DNA of 64,000 nucleotides, from positions 1 through 64,000 of the forward strand of contig NZ_FNPG01000019.1 of NCBI RefSeq assembly GCF_900107245.1, in the 5' to 3' direction. Source of the stretch: Lachnobacterium bovis DSM 14045. GTDB taxonomy: Bacteria > Bacillota > Clostridia > Lachnospirales > Lachnospiraceae. Positions 34,748-44,136 of the stretch are shown piece by piece (within the stretch, counting starts at the first letter, position 1; every line of letters begins with the position of its first letter). Both the position numbers and the translations under genes were made by a program. Below the pieces are notes generated by a model. It saw nothing but the letters and a program-made list of their open reading frames with translations, was not told the DNA's origin and did no database searches.

Positions 34748-35485
34748 TTATTTTTCTTCTTCCCAACTTATCATCGTCAAACCTTTAGCCGGTGCTGTTG
34801 GACCTGCAAAGCCCCTGTCTTTCTTTTCAATTATATCTTTTAACTCTTCTGGACGAATATCACCTGAACCGACTTTTATTAATGTTCCAGCAATTATTCT
34901 GACCATATTATATAAAAATCCGTTACCCGTAACTCGAATTATAATTACATCATCTTTCTTGAAAACTTCACACGCATATACCGTTCTAACTGTTGTTTTA
35001 ACCTGAGCATTTGCAGCACAAAAACTTTTAAAATCATGTTCGCCTTCAATAAATTTTGCAGCTTGTTCCATTTTTTTTACATCTAAATCATAATAATAAA
35101 AATGTGTATCTAATCGTCTTGTTGGATCTGGAAATTTTCTATTTAGGATACGATATTCATACACTTTTTTACTTTTTACAAATCTAGGATGAAAATCGTC
35201 TGCAACCTTACATGAGTCTATTACAACGATATCTTCTGGTAGTCTTTGATTAAGGGCAAAACATATTTTTTCAGCCGGCATCCTGGTATCAACGTCAAAA
35301 ATACAAACATTTCCAAGCGAATGAACACCTGAATCTGTTCTACTTGCACCTATAACATTAATTGGAGTTTTAAACAAATTTGTTAATGCGTCATTTAATT
35401 TTTCTTCTATAGTTACACCATTTGGCTGAACCTGCCAACCTTTATAATTGGTACCATCGTATGCTACTACTAATTTTACTCTCAT
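34748..35485 (-). CDS. truA: tRNA pseudouridine synthase TruA
   Basis: The 245-residue protein has the TruA signature: AYDGTNYKGWQVQPNGVTIE at the N-terminus, the catalytic Asp in GASRTDSGVHSLGN, KVYEYRI, and the C-terminal GNGFLYNMVRIIAGTLI. It forms pseudouridine at positions 38-40 of tRNA anticodon stems. It is last in the operon trmL-ecfA1-ecfA2-ecfT-truA, a common Firmicute order; the ribosomal genes rplM/rpsI often found next are absent here. Confidence 0.95.
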   Translation of the reverse strand: MRVKLVVAYDGTNYKGWQVQPNGVTIEEKLNDALTNLFKTPINVIGASRTDSGVHSLGNVCIFDVDTRMPAEKICFALNQRLPEDIVVIDSCKVADDFHPRFVKSKKVYEYRILNRKFPDPTRRLDTHFYYYDLDVKKMEQAAKFIEGEHDFKSFCAANAQVKTTVRTVYACEVFKKDDVIIIRVTGNGFLYNMVRIIAGTLIKVGSGDIRPEELKDIIEKKDRGFAGPTAPAKGLTMISWEEEK

Positions 35486-35548
35486 ATCTTATTCCTTAAC
35501 TCTATTTTATACATTATGTATTTATGAACTCTGTAAGTGTAAAACTAA

Positions 35549-36364
35549 CTATTGTGGAAAAGGGATTACTATACTTGTTACAATAACTATTACGACAAAG
35601 CTAATAATAATACTATATGCAATTTTATCTCTTTTTTCATAATGCAATGGTTTCATTTTTGTTCTTATATCACTTGTAGTATAACATCTTGCTTCCATCG
35701 CCATGGCCAATTCGTCTGCTCTTCTAAAAGCTGATACCATAAGTGGCACGAGTAAAGGAATCATATTTTTTGCTTTTTTTATAATGTTTCCACTTTCGAA
35801 ATCTGCACCTCTTGCCATCTGCGCTTTCATGATTTTATCCGTCTCTTCCACAAGAATTGGAATAAATCTAAGAGCTATCGACATCATCATTGCTATTGCA
35901 TGAACCGGTACATGTATCTTACTTAATGGCCCTAACGATTTTTCAAGCCCATCTGTTAGTTGGTTAGGAGTCGTAGTTAAACTCATAAGTGATGTGCCTA
36001 TTATAAGAAAAATTAATCTTATTGTCATAACAATTGCATTTGTTATACCAACATTTGTCACTTGAAGAATACCAAAATGCCAAAAAGTTTTATCACCGGG
36101 TGTTAGGAAAAGGTTAAATATTGTCGTAATCAACAAAAGCATTACAATCCCCTTCAATCCTTTTGTAATGTATGCAAAAGGAATTTTAGATAGCTTAATT
36201 GTTGTCACTAAAAAAACAGTTATAACTGCAAAACCTACTATACCTTTACCACAAAACAAAGCTATAATATACATTAATGTTGCAAACAATTTTACCCTTG
36301 GATCTAATTTATGTATTATAGAATCTGAAGGATAATATTGTCCTATCGTAATATCTCTAATCAT
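35549..36364 (-). CDS. ecfT: ECF transporter transmembrane subunit EcfT
   Basis: The 271-residue protein has about five membrane segments and the two coupling-helix motifs of EcfT, visible as AQMARGADFESGNI and ELAMAMEARCYTTS (A-R-G and E-A-R). It is the scaffold joining the two ATPases to exchangeable substrate-binding S components in group II ECF vitamin transporters. It starts 3 bases after ecfA2. No S component is encoded nearby, as expected for a shared module. Confidence 0.93.
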   Translation of the reverse strand: MIRDITIGQYYPSDSIIHKLDPRVKLFATLMYIIALFCGKGIVGFAVITVFLVTTIKLSKIPFAYITKGLKGIVMLLLITTIFNLFLTPGDKTFWHFGILQVTNVGITNAIVMTIRLIFLIIGTSLMSLTTTPNQLTDGLEKSLGPLSKIHVPVHAIAMMMSIALRFIPILVEETDKIMKAQMARGADFESGNIIKKAKNMIPLLVPLMVSAFRRADELAMAMEARCYTTSDIRTKMKPLHYEKRDKIAYSIIISFVVIVIVTSIVIPFPQ

Positions 36365-36367
36365 TTC

Positions 36368-37216
36368 CTATCTCCCTAAAGCCTTTAATATACTTTTTTT
36401 TGCCTCTTCAACAGTAGTTACATCTACATCTACATCCAAATTTCTTGCCTTTAATTCATGCATCAAATATGTCACCTGTGGAGCAGCTAGGCCAATTCTT
36501 TCGAGCTCTTTATAGTATTTAAAGACTTCTCTCGGATTACCATTAAGCATTATATGGCCTTTATCCATCACAATTATTCGTTTCACATAATTGGCTACAT
36601 CCTCCATACTATGTGATACTAAGACTATTGTCATTTCCAATTCTTCTTGCATCTTTTTTAACAGATCAAAGATTTCATCTCGACCAGCTGGGTCTAATCC
36701 GGCTGTCGGCTCATCTAAAATCAAAACTTTTGGTTTCATAGCTAATACACCAGCAATTGCAACTCTTCTTTTTTGTCCTCCTGACAATTCAAATGGAGAA
36801 GAATAATACAAATCATCTGGCAAACCAACATTATAAAGTGCTTCAAAAGCTCTAAGTTCTACTGTTTTTTTATCCAAACCCTGGTTCTTAGGTCCAAAAC
36901 AAACATCTTCAAAAACTGTTGTTTCAAATAGTTGATGCTCAGGATACTGAAAAACCAAGCCAACTTTTCCTCTTAATTTTTTCATGTCATAATCATCATC
37001 ATAAATATCTTCACCATCAACATAAATATGTCCTGATGTCGCTTTAAGCAGACCATTTAGATGTTGAGTCAATGTGGATTTCCCCGATCCTGTATGACCT
37101 ATAATTCCTATAAATTCATTATCATCTATTTTTAAATTTATATCATTTAATGCCATAATCTCATATGAAGTATCTTTTCCATATAAATAGCTAACCTTAT
37201 CTAAAATTATTGACAT
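36368..37216 (-). CDS. ecfA2: ECF transporter ATPase EcfA2
   Basis: The 282-residue ATPase has Walker A GHTGSGKST, Q-loop VFQYPEHQLF, signature ELSGGQKRRVAIAG, Walker B KVLILDEPTAGLDPAG and switch His in LVSHSMED. The C-terminal extension (about 225-282) is typical of EcfA subunits. It pairs with EcfA1 to energise vitamin uptake through EcfT. It lies between ecfA1 and ecfT in the same operon. Confidence 0.93.
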   Translation of the reverse strand: MSIILDKVSYLYGKDTSYEIMALNDINLKIDDNEFIGIIGHTGSGKSTLTQHLNGLLKATSGHIYVDGEDIYDDDYDMKKLRGKVGLVFQYPEHQLFETTVFEDVCFGPKNQGLDKKTVELRAFEALYNVGLPDDLYYSSPFELSGGQKRRVAIAGVLAMKPKVLILDEPTAGLDPAGRDEIFDLLKKMQEELEMTIVLVSHSMEDVANYVKRIIVMDKGHIMLNGNPREVFKYYKELERIGLAAPQVTYLMHELKARNLDVDVDVTTVEEAKKSILKALGR

Positions 37217-37247
37217 AATATCCTCTTTCTTTTTTCACTCTGTACCA

Positions 37248-38114
37248 TTATCCCTGTGATGCTTTTAATAACGCATCTATCAATTCTTCTCTTGTCAAAA
37301 TGCCATCTGGTATATTTAGCCCACTTTGCTTTAACTCATGTGCTAAAAGAGTAATCTGTGGTACATCTAATCTGTGTTTTTTTAATGTTTCAACCTGAGA
37401 GAAAATTTCTCTTGGTACACCCTTCATTATTACCTTACCTTTTTCCATTACGTAGACATAATCGGCATTTACTACCTCTTCCATATAATGTGTAATTAAA
37501 ATTACTGTAATATTTTTCTTTTTATTAAGTTCTGTAATTGCCTCAATTACTTCTTTTCTTCCATTTGGGTCTAACATAGCGGTAGGTTCATCTAAAATAA
37601 TACATTTAGGTTCCATAGCAACAACACCTGCTATTGCAACTCTTTGTTTTTGTCCACCTGACAATTTGTTAGGAGAATGCTTTCTGTATTCAGTCATTCC
37701 AACTGTTTTTAAACTTCTATCAACTCTTTCCCAAATTTCATCTGTTGGAATACCTAAGTTTTCAGGCCCAAATCCAACGTCTTCTTCAACAATGCTCGCA
37801 ATAATCTGATTGTCTGGATTCTGAAAAACCATACCGGCTTTCTTTCTGATGTCTAATCTATTTGACGCTTGTAAAACATCTTTTCCATCTACAATAAGTG
37901 TTCCTGATGTTGGACTAAGTAAAGCATTAATGTGCTTTGCAAATGTTGATTTACCTGAACCATTATGTCCTAAAACAGCCACAAAATCTCCTTCTTTAAT
38001 CTCAATATCAACATTATCGAGAGCTTTTGTTATACCTACTACATTATTCTCTTCATCACGTTTAATAAATTCGTGAACTAAGTTTATCGCTTTAATTATG
38101 TTCATTTTATTCAT
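37248..38114 (-). CDS. ecfA1: ECF transporter ATPase EcfA1
   Basis: The 288-residue ATPase has Walker [10 protein letters not shown], the Q-loop [20 protein letters not shown], signature [14 protein letters not shown], Walker [17 protein letters not shown] and switch His in LITHYMEE. The VFQNPDNQ form is typical of EcfA1. Its start lies 8 bases inside trmL; ATG at 38105 (Met4) is an alternative. It forms the ATPase heterodimer with EcfA2. Confidence 0.93.
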   Translation of the reverse strand: MNKMNIIKAINLVHEFIKRDEENNVVGITKALDNVDIEIKEGDFVAVLGHNGSGKSTFAKHINALLSPTSGTLIVDGKDVLQASNRLDIRKKAGMVFQNPDNQIIASIVEEDVGFGPENLGIPTDEIWERVDRSLKTVGMTEYRKHSPNKLSGGQKQRVAIAGVVAMEPKCIILDEPTAMLDPNGRKEVIEAITELNKKKNITVILITHYMEEVVNADYVYVMEKGKVIMKGVPREIFSQVETLKKHRLDVPQITLLAHELKQSGLNIPDGILTREELIDALLKASQG

Positions 38115-38610
38115 CCCATTTTAATCTATGAAGTTCACCTTCTAATTTCATGTGGTCAAACTTATTTTGGCGTAACGCTTCATATAAAACAATTGCCACA
38201 GAATTAGATAAGTTAAGTGATCTTGTTTCTCCAATCATAGGAATTCTGACAGAAGTTTCCCTATTCATCTTTAATATTTCTTCTGGTATTCCTGCGCTTT
38301 CCTTTCCAAACATTATAAAACAATCTGATTCATAATTTACATCAACATAAGTTTTTTTTGCTTTTGTAGTTGCATAATAAATCTTTGCGTTTGGATTTTT
38401 TTTGCAAAAATCTTCCCAATTTACATATGTTTTAACATCTAAATCTTTCCAATAATCCATTCCGGCTCTTTTTAAATGTTTTTCGTCTAAAGAAAAGCCA
38501 AGTGGCTCTATCAAATGTAATTTAGTTCCTGTTGCAACACATGTTCTTCCGATATTTCCTGTATTTGCTGGTATTTCTGGTTCATACAATACAATATTTA
38601 ATTCTGCCAT
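38107..38610 (-). CDS. trmL: tRNA (cytidine/uridine-34 2'-O)-methyltransferase TrmL
   Basis: The 167-residue protein is a SPOUT/TrmH-type methyltransferase with [20 protein letters not shown] at the N-terminus, [14 protein letters not shown] in the knot, and [20 protein letters not shown] at the C-terminal SAM site. TrmL/YibK enzymes methylate the wobble ribose of certain leucine tRNAs. It is first in the operon with the ecf genes and truA, so the operon joins two tRNA-modification enzymes to vitamin uptake. Confidence 0.93.
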   Translation of the reverse strand: MAELNIVLYEPEIPANTGNIGRTCVATGTKLHLIEPLGFSLDEKHLKRAGMDYWKDLDVKTYVNWEDFCKKNPNAKIYYATTKAKKTYVDVNYESDCFIMFGKESAGIPEEILKMNRETSVRIPMIGETRSLNLSNSVAIVLYEALRQNKFDHMKLEGELHRLKWDE

Positions 38611-38715
38611 TATATTACTTCCTATCTAAAATTATTATTTCTTTTTTATTGTTCTTTTGCATACTCTCATGTCACTTATATGCATTTCAAAATTTAATAT
38701 TATTTCTTTATACAC

Positions 38716-38741
38716 CAAAACCCATTGTATAATCAATGGGC
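38716..38741 (-). terminator. Terminator after the aminotransferase operon
   Basis: CCCATT (38721-38726) pairs with AATGGG (38735-38740) around an 8-base loop. On the minus strand it is followed by TTTTGG. The T-tract is modest. Confidence 0.55.
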
Positions 38742-38764
38742 TTTAGGTCTATAATTTTAAATAC

Positions 38765-39946
38765 TTATTTATTCTTTTTTTCTCTTAACTCTGTTACAAA
38801 TTCTTCTAATCTATCTAACGCAACTTTTAAGTCATCTAATGAATATGCATATGATACTCTTAAATAACCTTCCCCAGAATCGCCGAATGCTGTTCCTGGA
38901 ACGATAGCTACTTTTTTATTTTTCAAGAATTCTGTAGCAAATTCTTCTGAAGTCATGTTAAATTCTTTAATGCATGGGAAAGCATAAAAAGCTCCTAATG
39001 GTTCAAAGCACTCTAATTTCATCTCTTTAAAACGATGTAATAAATAACGTCTTCGTCCATTATATTCTTCACGCATCATTTCGATATCCTTATCCCCATT
39101 TTTCATTGCCTCTACAGCAGCATACTGACTTGTTGTAGGCGCACACATAATTGCGAACTGATGAATTTTTAACATCTGATCTAAAATAACTTTTGGACCA
39201 CACGCATAACCTAATCTCCATCCAGTCATTGCAAATGCTTTAGAGAAACCATTAATCACAATAGTTCTTTCTTTCATGCCTGGTAAAGAAGCAATTGAAA
39301 CATGAGATTTACCTTCTGTATAAGTTAGTTCAGAATAAATTTCATCACTCAAAACATATAAATCATGCTCAATAACTATTTTAGCAATTGCTTCTAAATC
39401 TTCCTTATCCATAATAGCTCCAGTTGGGTTGTTAGGGAAAGGTAAAACTAACAATTTTGTTTTATCTGTTATTGCATCTTCAAGCTGTTTTGCTGTTAAT
39501 CTAAACTGATCTTTTGCCTGTAATTCAATTGGCACTGGTGTACCATTTGCAAGAATACAGCATGGTACATATGATACATAACTTGGCTGTGGAATTAATA
39601 CTTCATCACCTGGATCAAGCATAGCTCTCATTGCAATATCAATAGCCTCACTACCACCAACTGTAATCATTATTTCATTCATGTAATCATATGAAAGACC
39701 ATATTTTCTCTCTAAGAATTTTATGATTTCTATTTTTAATTCTTTTAAGCCTGAATTAGAAGTGTAAAATGTTTTTCCTTTTTCAAGGGAATAAATACCC
39801 TCATCTCTAATATGCCATGGTGTATCAAAATCTGGTTCACCTACACCAAGGGAAATAGCATCATCCATTTCACTAACAATATCAAAAAATTTTCTGATGC
39901 CTGAAGGTTGAATTGTTGTTATTGTTTTTGATAATGGGTTTCTCAT
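38765..39946 (-). CDS. Class I/II aminotransferase (PatA/AspC-like)
   Basis: The 393-residue PLP enzyme has the fold-type I core: SLGVGEPDFDTPWHIRDEGI, the LPFPNNPTGAIM strand, YVLSDEIYSELTY with the cofactor Asp/Tyr, the PLP Lys in GFSKAFAMTGWRLGYACG and the C-terminal LRVSYAYSLDDLKVALDRL. Arg residues for substrate carboxylates are present. The amino acid substrate is not clear. It shares one base (TAATG) with the preceding Lrp-type regulator gene, so regulator and enzyme are co-translated. Confidence 0.9.
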   Translation of the reverse strand: MRNPLSKTITTIQPSGIRKFFDIVSEMDDAISLGVGEPDFDTPWHIRDEGIYSLEKGKTFYTSNSGLKELKIEIIKFLERKYGLSYDYMNEIMITVGGSEAIDIAMRAMLDPGDEVLIPQPSYVSYVPCCILANGTPVPIELQAKDQFRLTAKQLEDAITDKTKLLVLPFPNNPTGAIMDKEDLEAIAKIVIEHDLYVLSDEIYSELTYTEGKSHVSIASLPGMKERTIVINGFSKAFAMTGWRLGYACGPKVILDQMLKIHQFAIMCAPTTSQYAAVEAMKNGDKDIEMMREEYNGRRRYLLHRFKEMKLECFEPLGAFYAFPCIKEFNMTSEEFATEFLKNKKVAIVPGTAFGDSGEGYLRVSYAYSLDDLKVALDRLEEFVTELREKKNK

Positions 39947-40425
39947 TAGAACATCATAATCCTTTCGTCTTTTGTTGGAGCAGTCATTACAGTTCCATGA
40001 TCTTTATATTTTTTCAAAATAAAGTTTGTTTTTGTACTTAATACAGTATCAAGTGCTGATAATTTTTCTGATACAAATTTTGAAACTTCTCTTAATGTTT
40101 TTCCTTCAAGAGTTACCATTAAATCAAATCCACCAGAAATTAGATATACTGAATTTACTTCTGGATAATTGTAAATTCTTTCTGCTACTTTATCAAAGCC
40201 CATTCCTCTTTGTGGTGTTACTCGAACTTCAATCAAAGCTGAAACTTTTTCGATACCTGCTTTATCCCAATCGATAAGAGTATGATATCCACAAATTATA
40301 TGTTCTTTTTCCATTGCCTCAAGCTCATTTACTACAGTTGAGACATCAACGCCTAATACTATAGCAAGCTCATTTAAATCTATTCTACTGTTTTTTTCAA
40401 TAAAAGTTAAAATTTTCTCACGCAT
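39946..40425 (-). CDS. Lrp/AsnC-family regulator
   Basis: The 159-residue protein has an N-terminal winged helix (DLNELAIVLGVDVSTVVNEL) and a C-terminal RAM (AsnC ligand-binding) domain (VYLISGGFDLMVTLEGKTLR). Lrp-type regulators sense amino acids or their products. The overlap with the aminotransferase gene suggests it controls that operon according to an amino acid level. The effector is unknown. Confidence 0.88.
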   Translation of the reverse strand: MREKILTFIEKNSRIDLNELAIVLGVDVSTVVNELEAMEKEHIICGYHTLIDWDKAGIEKVSALIEVRVTPQRGMGFDKVAERIYNYPEVNSVYLISGGFDLMVTLEGKTLREVSKFVSEKLSALDTVLSTKTNFILKKYKDHGTVMTAPTKDERIMMF

Positions 40426-40479
40426 AATTCCACTTTTCTCCCTTTCTTTTTTACTAGGTACTTTTTATTGGATATTAAA

Positions 40480-41475
40480 TTAAAATACAAGTACTTTTCT
40501 AAGCTCATCTGTCTGTGGTGTTTCTAAGAATCTTCTTTCATCACCAATCATAAGCACCCTGTCTTTAGAATCTGTTGTCCTTCCAACAATTTCTGCACTT
40601 TTACCATTTTTTTTGATAGCATCAACTATTGGATTGCCATTTTCTGCAACAATTAAAGTGCTTCCCATAGATGATAACTTATATGGATTAATTTTAAAGT
40701 ACTCACATATTTCTATTGTTTCTTGTTTAATTGGAATCTTTCTGCTATCAATTTCTAAACCTACTTTAGCACCTTCAGCTAATTCCCAAAGTGCACCTAA
40801 GATTCCCCCCTCAGAAATATCATGTATTGTTATAGCATTATTGTCATAGGCAACTTGTGCCTCTTTTTCTATAGACAAATAATCTTCAAATACATTAACT
40901 TTATCCAAGAATGGTTCTGTAAATCTAGTTAATAATTCTTCTCTTTTATTCGCAACAAGTGCCAATGTTCCATCCATTCCAATCCAATTAGTAACTATTA
41001 TATCCATGTTCGCGGTTACTTTTCTATTACATGCAACATAATCCTTTTTTGCCAGGCCAACTCCCGTTACAGTCACTATAGGTACATTAACTGCTCTTGA
41101 GCATTCTGTATGACCACCTATAACTTGAGCTCCCAGCTTCGCCGCGGCAGCATCTAGCTGTTTAATTATAGTTCTAATACTTTGTTCATTAGAACTTGTG
41201 GGTACAAGTAAACTCACCAAAAGCGCAACTGGGGTCGCGCCTTTAGCTATTACATTATTAAAGGCCCTATATACCGCTCTTTCTCCAATTTTATCCTCCT
41301 CTAAGGGAATAGTTATAGGATTAACCGAAAAAACAATATCCTCTTCATCTCTGACGCTAATCCTTGAACAATCTTCCCCTACAGCTGAAGAAAGTATCAC
41401 ATTTTCATTTTTACTATTTAGTTGTTTTAAAATAGATCTCTTTAAAATAGCTTCTGATACTTTTCCTGCTTTCAT
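40480..41475 (-). CDS. AIR synthase-related protein (HypE/PurM-like)
   Basis: The 331-residue protein has the PurM/HypE-type ATP-binding fold: GEDCSRI near the N-terminus, ERAVYRAFNNVIAKGATPVA, LGAQVIGGHTECSRAV and the C-terminal half with AITIHDISEGGILGALWELA. It resembles hydrogenase maturation HypE but lacks the conserved PRI-Cys tail, so it is not HypE proper. No hyp or pur genes are adjacent. It is the first gene of the unit with the Lrp regulator and aminotransferase. The substrate is unknown. Confidence 0.8.
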   Translation of the reverse strand: MKAGKVSEAILKRSILKQLNSKNENVILSSAVGEDCSRISVRDEEDIVFSVNPITIPLEEDKIGERAVYRAFNNVIAKGATPVALLVSLLVPTSSNEQSIRTIIKQLDAAAAKLGAQVIGGHTECSRAVNVPIVTVTGVGLAKKDYVACNRKVTANMDIIVTNWIGMDGTLALVANKREELLTRFTEPFLDKVNVFEDYLSIEKEAQVAYDNNAITIHDISEGGILGALWELAEGAKVGLEIDSRKIPIKQETIEICEYFKINPYKLSSMGSTLIVAENGNPIVDAIKKNGKSAEIVGRTTDSKDRVLMIGDERRFLETPQTDELRKVLVF

Positions 41476-41547
41476 AGAACCTTCCTTTTCTTTTATTTAA
41501 AAATCATATGATACCATTATACAAAAATTATATATTTTTTGCAAAAC

Positions 41548-43254
41548 TTACTGCGCAGCTGGTGTTTGAGGTACTGCCGGTTGTGGTTGTTCTGGCTGTG
41601 GCTGTGCTGGTTGTGGCTGTACAGGCTGTGGCTGTGCTGGTTGAGCTGGCTGTGGTTGAGTATTTTGCGACTGAGCTTTTTGAGCTTGCTCTTGTGCTGC
41701 CTGTGCTGCTGCTGCCGCCTCTTGCTGTTGCTTCTGTGACTGTGCAATTTCAGCTTTAACTGCTGCAACTGCTGCTCTTACAGCACCTTCGTCTTTTGAT
41801 GCTGCTGCTGCTTTAATTCTACCTACTTGTTCTCCTGATGCACCAGCTACACCTACAGTGATTATCTTAGGTGAAGCTTGATATGTACTCTTGTTGAAAA
41901 CTTCTCTACTCTTTTCTTTTCCGTTTATTGTTACAATCTTCCATAATTGTGCGACATAGCCTTTATGTGGTGCCTGAGTTGATGCAAAGGAACCAAGTTG
42001 TGCTCCACCATCTATTTTGAACTCAGTTGGTGCTGGTGTTTCTTTTAACACCTGACTTTCAAACGATACTTGTCTATTTTTTTCTCTAGTCTCTTGACCA
42101 TAAATACTAAATGTAATATTGCCACCATTACATACACCTTCAATGTATATTGGACTCTTTGTATTATTTACAAATCTCATATCTTTAGATGTTCCAGCAA
42201 TTGCTGCATCTTCTGATGGTTTAACATAATTTACAATCAATGAATGATTATGTCTAGTTGTAACCTTTAATTCTGCTCTAATTACTGCGTTGTAAAGTGT
42301 AGTAGACACCTGACAAATACCACCACCGAATGTTTCAACTACAGTTCCATTTGAATATGAACCAGCTAATTCGTAGCCATTTTCATTTGTAAATGGACTA
42401 ACTGTTTCATAAACTGAAAATTCATCACCTGGGTATAAAATAGTACCATTAATCTTTGAAGCACCATTTCTTACATTTTTCGCTCTTCCCGCACTTGATG
42501 ATGCAAAGTTAGTCGTATAACTTCCTAGTAAATCCTTAACTTTTGATAATTCTTTTTTATTTCCTCTTGGCTCTACAACTTTTGAGACAAGCTTAATATC
42601 TTTTTCACTTGAATCCCATTTATCAGCCAAGAAATTGTTGATTTTATATACTGATTTTTCGTAGCTGATTTCTTTACCTTTTTGTCCACCAACTACTTTA
42701 AATTTATCTCCTTCTTTAACCAAAGACATATCTTTAGCTTTAATGCATAATTCATCTTTATGATTTTTTAAAAAATTAGCTGTTTTTTTTCTATTTGCAA
42801 CTAATTTAAGAGAAACACTAATCTTACCATTTTTAATATCTTGATTCTCTTTGTATTGTTTAATCAAGTTACCACGTCTTCCTACTGCCTTTGCCTCGTT
42901 AACTGTAGCTTCTTCATCTGCTTTAATTCCGAGTTCTTCGGGTGTAACTTCGATTTTACCATTTGGACCCTCTAAAGTATATTTAGATTTGTTAAAAGTA
43001 TCGACATATTCCTCTATAGCCTTTTTAGCTTGTTTGGAATTCATTTCACCAACATTGATTTTTCCGATATAAACTCCTTTTTTTATTATACCGCTATCCT
43101 TTGAAACATTAGCAAAAGCTATTCCTCCACAAGTAACTCCTAATAATGCAACAACTCCTACTGCAATAGTGCATCTTTTCTTTGCATTTGGCAATTGCAT
43201 AACTTTCTTAATTTTTTCAAATTGCATAACTTCTTTAACCTTCTTAAATTGCAT
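41548..43254 (-). CDS. VanW/YoaR-like envelope protein with Pro/Gln-rich tail
   Basis: The 568-residue protein has one N-terminal membrane anchor (about 30-50), a YoaR-like putative peptidoglycan-binding domain (about 55-230), a VanW domain (about 245-390) with NGTILYPGDEFSVYETVSPF and TFGGGICQVSTTLYNAV, a G5-like segment and a tail of Ala/Gln then Pro/Gln repeats (about 480-568). VanW-type proteins are common in clostridia; their biochemical role is unknown, with a wall-linked function likely. Three in-frame ATGs (43254, 43227, 43200) lie in a 27-base tandem repeat, so the true start is uncertain. Confidence 0.85.
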   Translation of the reverse strand: MQFKKVKEVMQFEKIKKVMQLPNAKKRCTIAVGVVALLGVTCGGIAFANVSKDSGIIKKGVYIGKINVGEMNSKQAKKAIEEYVDTFNKSKYTLEGPNGKIEVTPEELGIKADEEATVNEAKAVGRRGNLIKQYKENQDIKNGKISVSLKLVANRKKTANFLKNHKDELCIKAKDMSLVKEGDKFKVVGGQKGKEISYEKSVYKINNFLADKWDSSEKDIKLVSKVVEPRGNKKELSKVKDLLGSYTTNFASSSAGRAKNVRNGASKINGTILYPGDEFSVYETVSPFTNENGYELAGSYSNGTVVETFGGGICQVSTTLYNAVIRAELKVTTRHNHSLIVNYVKPSEDAAIAGTSKDMRFVNNTKSPIYIEGVCNGGNITFSIYGQETREKNRQVSFESQVLKETPAPTEFKIDGGAQLGSFASTQAPHKGYVAQLWKIVTINGKEKSREVFNKSTYQASPKIITVGVAGASGEQVGRIKAAAASKDEGAVRAAVAAVKAEIAQSQKQQQEAAAAAQAAQEQAQKAQSQNTQPQPAQPAQPQPVQPQPAQPQPEQPQPAVPQTPAAQ

Positions 43255-43275
43255 AATTTCTTTAACCTTCTTAAT
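43195..43275. repeat. Triple 27-base tandem repeat over the VanW gene start
   Basis: Three consecutive 27-base units (43195-43221, 43222-43248, 43249-43275) read on the minus strand as AAGAAGGTTAAAGAAGTT followed by ATGCAA, with small differences. Each unit holds one ATG and an AAGAAGG-like ribosome-binding sequence upstream of it. Gain or loss of a unit would keep the frame (9 residues per unit). Confidence 0.8.
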
Positions 43276-43358
43276 AAATATTATCTTTATTTTTAGTAAA
43301 CTTTTAGCTGTCTCACTTGTGATATTGTATCATAATACCATGTTTTTTCAAGGTTTTT

Positions 43359-43469
43359 CTAATACTTTGCAAAACTTGCCAAAAAAGATGTTACCATCAT
43401 TGCTAAAATTAAAACTGCTGATATAATTGCTAAAATTCTTTTCTTCTTGTCATTATTAATTTTTTTCAT
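43359..43469 (-). CDS. 36-residue single-helix membrane protein (Prli42/DUF4044-like)
   Basis: ATG at 43469 follows GAGGTAAATAGA. The product begins MKKINNDKKKRILAIISAVL and continues into a second hydrophobic half before a short FAKY end, so it is one basic cytoplasmic head plus one membrane helix. Small proteins of this shape, such as Prli42 of Listeria (a membrane anchor of the stressosome) and DUF4044 members, are conserved in Firmicutes. Membership is inferred from size and topology only. It lies upstream of the VanW gene on the same strand and diverges from the gene at 43546. Confidence 0.6.
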   Translation of the reverse strand: MKKINNDKKKRILAIISAVLILAMMVTSFLASFAKY

Positions 43470-43545
43470 TCTATTTACCTCTTTTTCTTTTATTACGATA
43501 TACTATAAGTAAGTTAAAAAATTTATATAGAAAGGGATAATTGCC

Positions 43546-44136
43546 ATGTTTCCATGCCTAACTATTTTTATTATTTTTATTGCTATTTTAACTTATCATA
43601 TACATAAATCCGATGCTAAACAAGCCGAAGTTGAAGCAGCTTTCTGGCAAAAAGAATATGAAGCTAATTCTACTAGAAAAGCTGATATTTCGACACTTGA
43701 TTATATTAGCATACCTCTTGAAAGATTTCCACCTATTATTAATACTGACGCCGAAAACGATTTTAGAAATCTGGCCGACAAAAAAATAATTAATTTTTCA
43801 GGAATGACTAACACAGATTTAAAATTAAAATATGGTGTAGGAAATCTTGAGATATTATCTGAATACGAAAATAATTACAACAAATTGATTGCAACCATCA
43901 TTAAATATTCCAATGATTTAATCGAGTCAAATCATGTTAATAACGCAATCGAATTACTTGAATTTGCTGTTTCAATACATGCCGATGTTGGCTGTATTTA
44001 TACTAAACTTGCTGATATTTATAAAGACTCAGGAAAAGATGATAAAATTCCTGATTTAATTAGCAAAGCTTCAAGTCTGCAAATAATTACTAAAGAGTCT
44101 TTAGTTCACAAACTTGAAGCTATCTACCATACTTAA
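43546..44136 (+). CDS. Membrane-anchored TPR-like hypothetical protein
   Basis: An N-terminal helix (MFPCLTIFIIFIAILTYHIH) anchors a 170-residue soluble part. Residues about 120-190 read as helical repeat pairs (NNAIELLEFAVSIHADVGCI, YTKLADIYKDSGKDDKIPDL) like a tetratricopeptide fold. AAAGGGAT precedes ATG. It overlaps the convergent exonuclease gene by 17 bases. No specific family or partner is recognised. Confidence 0.65.
   Translation: MFPCLTIFIIFIAILTYHIHKSDAKQAEVEAAFWQKEYEANSTRKADISTLDYISIPLERFPPIINTDAENDFRNLADKKIINFSGMTNTDLKLKYGVGNLEILSEYENNYNKLIATIIKYSNDLIESNHVNNAIELLEFAVSIHADVGCIYTKLADIYKDSGKDDKIPDLISKASSLQIITKESLVHKLEAIYHT

Noticed and set aside
41476-41547. Possible terminator or leader RNA between the VanW-like and AIR-synthase-like genes
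   Set aside because: AT-rich sequence with no stable stem visible.
41508-41768. Long frames on both strands over the Pro/Gln-rich tail of the VanW-like gene
   Set aside because: They are antisense or shifted readings of a repetitive coding tail, with Leu/Trp- or His/Ser-rich low-complexity products and no ribosome-binding site.
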